Source of the DNA: Luzula sylvatica
Taxonomy: Eukaryota; Streptophyta; Magnoliopsida; Poales; Juncaceae
Assembly (NCBI GenBank): GCA_946800325.1
Contig: OX326961.1
Coordinates: forward strand, 16,924,215 to 16,988,214
Reading direction: 5' to 3'
Length of the DNA stretch: 64,000 nucleotides
Positions within the stretch are counted from its first letter, which is position 1. Each line of letters opens with the position of its first letter. Shown here piece after piece: positions 57,208-64,000 of this stretch. Both the position numbers and the translations under genes were made by a program. The notes beneath the pieces were generated by a model, which worked only from the letters and a program-made list of their open reading frames with translations, was not told where the DNA came from and ran no database searches.

Positions 57208-58367
57208 TTAATGCATAACGGGTTTTAGAGGATGACCCCTTAGCTTTAACAAGTCGAGTTTCGCATCCAAATCTTCGTCCAATTCTCCCACCACGCCTCT
57301 GCAAATTCGTAACAATAAATAAATATATAATTATAAATAATAATGAATAACTCGATTAATTAAAATTTCATACATGTTGTCTCCCCTTATGATGTATAGC
57401 CCGAGAGCTAGTTGCTGTACTCCTTCCTGCAAGGAATTTTTCAAACAAAAAATTTAATTTTTTTAATAGAAATAATAAAGTCATTATTCTTAAAAATTAG
57501 GAGTGGTGGGGTATTCATGACATTTCATATTTTGAATAAAAAAAAATGTGGTGGCGGCATGAAACCATGCTAACAAAAATCTAGACTTTTATTAGACAAG
57601 GACCGTTCTACAACTTTTACCATATATTCTAATTTATCGTTGAAAAGATAAAAATAGAAGAAAAAATAATGTTACCTTTGTTGAGTAGACCCTTTCGTGG
57701 GATTCGTCTAATATCATATTTGTTGCTTGATCGTAACCTTTTAACACCCCCTATTAAAAATAAAAATAAAGTTTAATCGATCTATATTTCATGATTTTAA
57801 TTTTTAATTTGTGAAATTTGAAAGATAAGGGGAGTGCTTACCACGATATTACGTCCATCATTAGTGATTACAGATATCAAATCTACAGAATGAAACATTA
57901 AAAAAAGTAAGAAATTTGAATCTTAGATTAATTGTGGAAACAAATACTACAATGAAACATTAAAAAAGTAAGAAATTTGAATCTTAGATTAATTGTCGAA
58001 ACAAATGCTACAATGTTTGGAATTAAATTGAATTATCAACCAAAACTGAAACTAAGCCCGAGTTAATTAGTCTGAAATTTATGGATTAATTGGGCTTTTT
58101 GGAATTAGGTCAAATTGAAGGTTCAGTTGGGTTGTAAAGGGGGAATTTGATGCTGATTTGATTGAAAATTGATGCATATATGTGAATAATACCCAATTAT
58201 GGAATTTGAATTGATTAAATTGGTGCTTGCAGGCCCAATTAAGCAACCCTAGTTATGCAATTGAGGCTAATTTCATAGATTGGAGCCAATTAGGTTATCC
58301 ATTAGAAATGAAGAAGGAACCACCACTTACTGTCAACAAGTGCATCGAGCCCAATACCAGAAGACAT
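57208..58367 (-). CDS. LSM8: LSM8, U6 snRNA-associated Sm-like protein (five exons)
   Basis: Five short exons, all with GT-AG introns: 58,331-58,367; 57,842-57,882; 57,676-57,750; 57,374-57,426; 57,208-57,298. Total 297 bp, 98 aa plus stop, the usual LSM8 length. Sm1 motif region: LISVITNDGRNIVGVLKG then YDQATNMILDESHERVYSTK. Sm2: LGLYIIRGDNIGVVGELDE. The C-terminus is LRGHPLKPVMH, as in plant LSM8. LSM8 closes the nuclear LSM2-8 ring that binds the 3' oligo-U tail of U6 snRNA and acts in splicing. A possible 5' UTR intron acceptor (TTTTGCAG|TGAATT) lies at 58,423. Exons are too small to appear as long ORFs. It is the only complete copy here; the copy A paralogue lacks exons 1-3. Confidence 0.95.
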
Positions 58368-58667
58368 TTGAGCAGTGAAATTAATAGCTTGCGGGCTTGA
58401 TTCAATTAACAACTCTTAATTCACTGCAAAAAAAAGGGCAGTCAAAAAGAGAATTACAAGCTGTGGTAATGGGGGATTTGTTGGTTTAATTGCTTATTTT
58501 AAGGCTAATGGGTCTTCATCGAGACATAATTGGGACCTAAACGGTATATATGTCATATAAAATTCTCCCCTACTAGCTGATTACTCAAGTTTTCACCAAT
58601 CAATTGAAAATGGAAGAGAAATCTCAATTGCAACCCGCTACAGATTAGCGATATTGGTTAGACCAAC

Positions 58668-58672
<5 letters not shown>

Positions 58673-58701
<29 letters not shown>
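58673..58701. repeat. (GA)n tract upstream of LSM8
   Basis: GA microsatellite in the LSM8 5' region; a second short GA tract follows at 58,741-58,759. One of these is the likely partner of the deletion joint in copy A. Confidence 0.85.
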
Positions 58702-58704
<3 letters not shown>

Positions 58705-58864
58705 CTAGGTTACGGATGTATTTACTGCGTGCTTCCCCACGAGAGAGAGGGAGAGAGATACCGAGTTTTCCCGCTTTGTCTCGTCGGCGGGGCGAGAGCC
58801 TGAGATGGGTGAGAGGAAAAACTCACTCGGCGGGGTCGGGTCGAATTGGGACTGGGTTTAGCGG

Positions 58865-58874
58865 TTTAGGGTTT
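58865..58874 (-). promoter_or_regulatory. Telo-box in LSM8 promoter
   Basis: AAACCCTAAA on the minus strand, about 500 bp upstream of the LSM8 ATG. Telo-boxes are common in promoters of plant translation and RNA-processing genes. Assigned by motif only. Confidence 0.5.
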
Positions 58875-59198
58875 ATGCCCAAATAAAACAAAACGCACAT
58901 TAGCGTTCGTTACTTTTCTGAGTGCCCATGTTCAAACAAGTCAAGCTGGATTGATCCGTATCGAATCAAAATTGTACTCACCAATCAGTTCGAAACAGGT
59001 TTTCATCGGCTCGATCCGAATTGAGATTAGGATTAGCTCGGCTCGGTTTGTTCAGAAATCTTTTGATATCTTTATTTATCAAAAAAAAAATTATGAAAAA
59101 TTAATATCAAGTAATATAAAAGGTAATCAAGGATATAAAATAATTAAAAAAGTACGCATTTGAAAATATTATTTTAGTTGCTAGTTATATTATTTATC

Positions 59199-61563
59199 CA
59201 TTGTTATTGCGGTGCAATTGCGAAAATTACGGCCTGCAACTTCGAACCGCAATATCGCAATCATATATTGCGAAAGATTGCGTTTTTGAAATATTGCGGA
59301 AATTACGACGATATTCCGGACAAATATCGGTAAAATAGCAGTATTGCGTGTCTTAATAGCAGTTATTGGGTTGGTTTGAATAGGTTTTGTGACCCGTTAT
59401 ATTAAAATCCTTGTAAATTTCTCATCCTTCCACCAAATGACATGAACTTTATATCGAAATCACTCGTCTTGGTGAGAGCAATACAGCCATGGGCTTGGAT
59501 TTGAAAAAAAAAAATTCCCTGAATTAAGTAAAAAAACACGTTAAAGTAATTTCATCGAGAATTATTGAATATAAAAATTCTAACATGATTTTGTGATTAT
59601 TTATTATTTAATTTTCATGTTTTATTATCAAAATATGTAACAAAATACGTGTTGGTTCAAATTTTCTAGGGTTTGATTATCTCAAAATAATGTTGATACT
59701 TCTAATCTATTTGCGTAAGTCACATTTGTAGAGATAAAAGACGTAGCCCACAAAAGGATCAAAAGAAGAATCAAGATGCCCAAAAGCAAACATCAAGATA
59801 ATAAGGAAGTCAAGACGGTGAAGAAACGATGGCACGGAAACGCATGATCAAGTGAAGATATCAGGACGTCGAAGACTTCCGCAAGTTGGGATATCACCAT
59901 CATCAAAATAAACATAGGTATTCCTAGACTTGTCTTTATAACTCAAGATTAAGAAACAAATATTCGAAAACATAAAATAGACAAAGTGTGAAAACCATGT
60001 ACAGTCCGTCACGACTGACCACACGTCCGTCCTGACGGACACACAAGTAATAGCTTCAGAACTAAACCACTATATACAGTCCGTCATGACGGTTCACTAA
60101 AACGTCATGACTGAGACTCAAAGTTAGTCGTGACGCACATTACTCAATCATGACGGACAATTAAGAGTTGTCACAGTATGAGGTTCGTTGTAACGAACCA
60201 TACGTACGTTAGAACGAACCCCATGCATACTGGAAGTCCTTCATGACGGACCATAAGTCAGTCATGACGGACCAACTAGTTTTTAAAATATTGTGTTGTA
60301 ACGGCTAATTTGACTTACAGTCAGTCATGACGGACCATTGTGTCCGTCGCGACGGATTGTACAGTAAAACTGAAAAATAGGAAGGGTTTATGTGTTCTAT
60401 AAATAGAATCCCTCCTATATTTCTCTCTCTAACCATTCTTGCAAAAATCATAACTCCACTAAAAGAGAGAACTAAGCCTAGATCTTGAGCTCTTAATTCT
60501 CTAGACAAAAACCCTAGATCATTGATATATTTCACTTCCTTCAACTAAAGGATTCCCAACTTGCGTGACCGATCACGACTAGTTCGTTTGTAGCAATTTG
60601 TAATAGGCTAGTTACTATTTGTAAAGCCCGCCATAGATCGATAGATTCGTGTAAATCGATCTAGACAAAACCTTGTAAGAGTTGAATTGGGTATTCAATC
60701 GAAAGCCGAAAAGGCGCAAGGCTACCCCGGAGACGTAGGTACTTGCAATCAATCGAGTCGGTCGATTGAGCAAGTAGCTGGTGAGTTAAAGCTACAAAGA
60801 AACCACCTACCGAACTCCGTGAACAAATATCTTGTGTTATTTGTTTCGGTATTGTATTTCTTTCTCTAATTTATTTATGCTTCCGTCCAAATTATAATTG
60901 TATTCCATTACCGCGAAAATTGGACCTTAGGACTTCTTATTCACCCCCTTCTAGGTCTAAATTAAACAACAATACACTCATAACATATATAACTTTTAAA
61001 GTATGTCAATTTCATCTCTAAATATATGCATTTCATAATTTTCATTGTATTTCATTGATGTTTCGATTTCAAATTTGAGTTTTTTTTTTTATATTTTTAG
61101 GATGCCGACGAAAAATTCTACAACAAATCCAAATTCAAAGATCCCGCAATGGAGTACGCTTATCGCGCGGACCCTACTAACTCATTGTTATGGTTATTGT
61201 TATTTGGTATTGTTATTGTTATTTTGAAATCTCATGTTTTTAATCAAATTTTGCGTATTTTAATTATGAACAATGAACTATTATTATTTAACTAAGTTAT
61301 TGTTATTCGACATATAACTAAGTACGAAATTTCAAATTATTGTTATTTTATTAAGGAAATTATAAAATACATTTTATGATATTAATGGTGAGAAAAAAAT
61401 ATTGTGAAAAATATATTTAAACACACTATTATTAATACATAATTTAATATCGCAACGATCGCCCGCAATAAGGTAATAGCACCGCAATTGCGCCCGCAAA
61501 CGTAATCCGCTGCAAAAAAAAATCAGACCGCAACAGACCGCAATATCTCAATTTAAAACATTG
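59199..61563 (-). mobile_element. Larger hAT-like element of the ATTGCGG family, with nested LTR
   Basis: Homologous, inverted, to the MITE at 37,262 over its whole length. The right terminus inverted is CAATGTTTTAAATTGAG; the left, CATTGTTATTGCGGTGC, is degenerate. It carries extra internal DNA near 61,070-61,130 that the MITE lacks, including an acceptor-like TTTTAG followed by a frame with FKDPAMEYAYRADPTN, reminiscent of the BED-finger start of hAT transposases. No matching 8-bp duplication was found. Interrupted by the solo LTR at 59,649-60,970. Confidence 0.7.
59649..60970 (+). mobile_element. Solo LTR nested in the hAT-like element
   Basis: 1,322 bp flanked by the 5-bp duplication AATAC (59,644-59,648 and 60,971-60,975). 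Comparison with the MITE at 37,262 confirms the insertion point. It has a TATA box (CTATAAATAG at about 60,399), a terminal TTCACCCCCTTCTAGG, and a cluster at 60,000-60,360 of TCCGTCATGACGGA palindromes and variants. No coding region. Confidence 0.82.
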
Positions 61564-61761
61564 CTTATGATACATCTTCATTGGACCCAATCGCTGACTT
61601 GACTTAGGACCGAAATGATTGTTTAGGGAACACCATTCTTGAAGTAAGGGATATAGAGCTAGTTTTCTCAATAGGTCCAAAATGGACTGGTAATCATGTC
61701 ATTTAATTAAATTAAATTAATTTAACTTTTGTAAATTTATTTTATTTAATTTTTTTTCCAG

Positions 61762-61923
61762 AGGCAACTCGAGCAGTTAATAAGTGTGAAAGAAGCTCCG
61801 ACAAGAGTTGTGTTGTCGATTATGGACGAATTGGCGATGAATCTTTCGACGATTGATTTGCGAAAATCGACTTTAGCTCTTGGCCAGTTGAGTGGGAGTA
61901 TATCGTTGAAGAGGTTTCGATGA
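61762..61923 (+). pseudogene. Possible orphan terminal exon, unknown family
   Basis: After an intron-like TTTTTTTTCCAG, a frame runs AGGCAACTCGAG... to TGA: RQLEQLISVKEAPTRVVLSI... to LSGSISLKRFR. A possible earlier exon ends ...FSIGPKWT|GTAATC near 61,687, but joining it shifts the frame, and its own upstream frame is broken. I do not recognise the protein. It could be a captured gene fragment or chance. Confidence 0.25.
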
Positions 61924-62044
61924 GTATTGTTGTCAAACTAGCTTCTGCCCCGCGCAAAACCCCCTAACTCTTGTCGATTATGGACTTTAGCTCTTGTCGA
62001 TTATGGACTTTCACGGTTGTTCTTGAATTTGTGATTATTTTTTA

Positions 62045-62685
62045 GGGAAATTCTTGAAAAACCCCCTAACTTTCGGATTTCTTCAAAAAACCCCTAAAAT
62101 GTAAGTTTCATTCTTCAAAAACCCCTACTAGTGTTAACTCTAACATTCCATCCAATTTTTCATTTTTTGGACAAAAATACCCTTATTAATTTTCTTATAT
62201 AAATTTTTTTATTCGATATAAATTAATAAATACATAAATAAATTTGTGTTATTATACTAAAAATGGTTTATGATAATATTTTACAACTCAATTTTTATTT
62301 TAATATTTATAATATATATAGTATTATTTTATTAAATATATACTATTTTATATTAAAATTTTAATTTTTTACATGAAATAATTTTATATAAAAATCATAT
62401 AAAATTTATAGAATAAATATTAAATATCATAAGATAATATTATAAAATATTATATTGTCAAATATTATTTTCTTATTAATTTATGGAATAAATTCAATTA
62501 CAAAATAAATTGTGAATGGGTATTTTAGGGAGAAAAATAATAATTTGGATGAAATGTTAAAGTTAACACTAGTAGGGGATTTTTGAAGAATGAAACTTAG
62601 TTTCTAGGGGGTTTTGACGAAATCTAAAAGTTAGGGGGTTTTTGACAAATCCCAAAAAAGTTAGGGGATTTTTCAAGAATTCCCC
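62045..62685. mobile_element. Fold-back element with long inverted repeats
   Basis: Left arm begins GGGAAATTCTTGAAAAACCC; right arm inverted begins GGGGAATTCTTGAAAAATCC. Similarity continues inward for well over 100 bp (both arms share TTTCATTCTTCAAAAA and CTACTAGTGTTAACT). The centre is very AT-rich. Flanking TTTTTTA on both sides may be the target duplication but is too simple to trust. Confidence 0.75.
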
Positions 62686-63195
62686 TTTTTTATATATTAA
62701 TTTCTTTTTTGTTTTCTTATTGGTGATATTTTAATTTCTATTTAATGTTGTAATTTACTATAGATTTGTCGAATTTAAATGAATATATCATGTGTGGTTA
62801 TTGCGCACATGATATCAACAAACTATTAATACAGCATAACACAAAGGAACACAATACACAAAATATAAATATTTCGCAACTAAGGAAACATATAATATTA
62901 AATAACTTTTAATAATAAAAGAAACAAAAGAATTAGAACAATATAAAGTTTTAATAAGTTGTGCTATTAAAAATTTACACGATTAAGTATATCGGAAAAA
63001 ACGAATATTTTCATTGGAGCCGAAAATTTGTAAGTATTATATGTTTGCCTCAGTAAATGATGATGTTTCTAAATTTGACGGCAAATACTGTTTGAATTGT
63101 TCAAGAGACGGTTTTCTTGAACAATTCAAACAATTTTTGTTGTAAAATTTGTGTATTTTTTATACATCATCGGCAAAATGGAGAGAACAACGGTA

Positions 63196-63230
<35 letters not shown>

Positions 63231-64000
63231 GATGATGATATGATGATATGATGTTGATGATGACCATTATATGATGATGATCATGATGTTTGTTTTCGTA
63301 TTCTTAGTCGTTTCATACTGATACTTGTTTTTTTGTTCATATTTGCATTTCGTATTTGTTTTGTTGTGTTCGTGAGTTGTGTTTCATAAGCATATCATTA
63401 TTCAATTTTGTACCATACTTGTAATTTGTATATTATATTTGTATTTCAAATTAGTCTTGCTATTTCACATTAGATGTATCCGTGATTCATATTTTATATT
63501 TAATAATCCTTATTGTTCTTGTTATTGTGGTCATTGTATTATTTTTTTAATTTATTCAAAGCTGTCAAATATGAATGATTATTTCGTGATGAAATATGCA
63601 CATGATTGAAGTCGAACTCGTTAAATTTGTATGATTATTTTGTGACTAAACATGTACATGAGTAATATGAATCAAGAGTGTATTTGTACGTATTTTAATT
63701 TTCATGAAAAACAAACAATCCAAGAGTTCCGAACAAAAACAAAAATGTCATGTGCTATAATGTGTTGGCCTATTTCTTCTACAAAACTTTCAATACTTGT
63801 ATTTATGTTTCTACCCATTGTCATATATATGTTGTTATTTTTTGCGATGTATATTTCTCTTTGCACATCACTTAGCTCGTTTGTATTCATGATTCATAAT
63901 TGTTCGTGGACAATCGTGTTTGTGGTTGTTTTTGTGTTCGTAGTTAGGTGTGTGTTCCTCTTTTGTATGTCATGTTTGTATTATGCGATGACTTAACTTT
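62686..64000. repeat. Dispersed AT-rich repeat with hairpin and simple repeats
   Basis: 62,830-63,190 is related to 23,390-23,800 and 48,300-48,710, including the hairpin (63,089-63,106 with 63,115-63,132, 18-bp stem, 8-base loop). 63,199-63,260 is a (GAT)n microsatellite. The rest has GTATTCGTATTT-like words. Open frames here are low-complexity and I see no gene. Confidence 0.65.

Larger units (their letters stand above)
36101..59119. repeat. Large tandem duplication, copy B
   Basis: Direct repeat of 10,776-33,637. It contains GLP5-GLP8 and the intact LSM8. Specific to this copy: hAT-like elements at 37,262 and 39,708, a solo LTR at 38,253, a 143-bp insertion at 55,424, and a Helitron at 56,064. 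It also keeps about 70 bp at 43,018-43,085 and about 1.35 kb of LSM8 that copy A has lost. Confidence 0.95.

Noticed and set aside
59644..60975. Reading 59,692 (TGTTGATACTTC) as the LTR start
   Set aside because: Comparison with the uninterrupted MITE at 37,262 places the insertion between the AATAC copies at 59,644 and 60,971.

Overview
The window is nuclear DNA from a flowering plant, most likely a eudicot. The evidence is spliced genes with GT-AG introns, very AT-rich intergenic DNA, and dense nested transposons (Copia LTR elements, L1-type LINEs, CACTA, hAT-like MITEs, a Helitron). I cannot name the species. Most of the sequence is transposon-derived. Real genes are few and nearly all lie on the minus strand.

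Layout. (1) 1-8.9 kb is a wreck of mobile elements: Copia LTR and RNase H sequence, a LINE reverse-transcriptase piece fused into the RNase H, and two CACTA ends. (2) 8.9-10.8 kb is a tandem array with a period near 124 bp. (3) 10,776-33,637 is copy A of a large direct tandem duplication. (4) 33.6-36.1 kb is the spacer: a second, inverted 124-bp array, then a polypurine tract and the start of a Copia LTR. (5) 36,101-59,119 is copy B. (6) 59.1-64 kb is a hAT-like element with a nested solo LTR, a possible orphan exon, a fold-back element and a dispersed AT-rich repeat.

Each copy of the duplication carries four two-exon germin-like protein (GLP) genes in the same order and orientation, spaced about 4.3 kb, giving eight in all. 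All eight predict 217-residue secreted cupins: signal peptide, a Cys31/Cys46 pair, and the His106/His108/Glu113/His152 metal ligands. Genes 1 and 5 are one subtype (N-glycosylation site, 1.4-kb intron holding a MITE). Genes 2-4 and 6-8 form a second, more homogeneous subtype. Germin-like proteins are apoplastic, usually manganese-binding hexamers tied to superoxide or oxalate chemistry and to defence. The sequence does not show which activity these have.

The right-hand side of each copy held a second gene that a simple ORF search misses because its exons are tiny: a five-exon LSM8 gene (98 aa, nuclear LSM2-8 ring on U6 snRNA). It is complete in copy B. In copy A only exon 5 and the end of exon 4 remain beside the old promoter.

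The two copies are nearly identical outside insertions, so each gives the empty site for insertions in the other. Copy A alone carries a hAT-like element, a solo LTR and a LINE. Copy B alone carries two hAT-like elements, a solo LTR, a 143-bp insertion and a Helitron. Target-site duplications can be read directly for nearly all. The main caution is that two haplotypes wrongly joined in tandem by an assembler would look similar.
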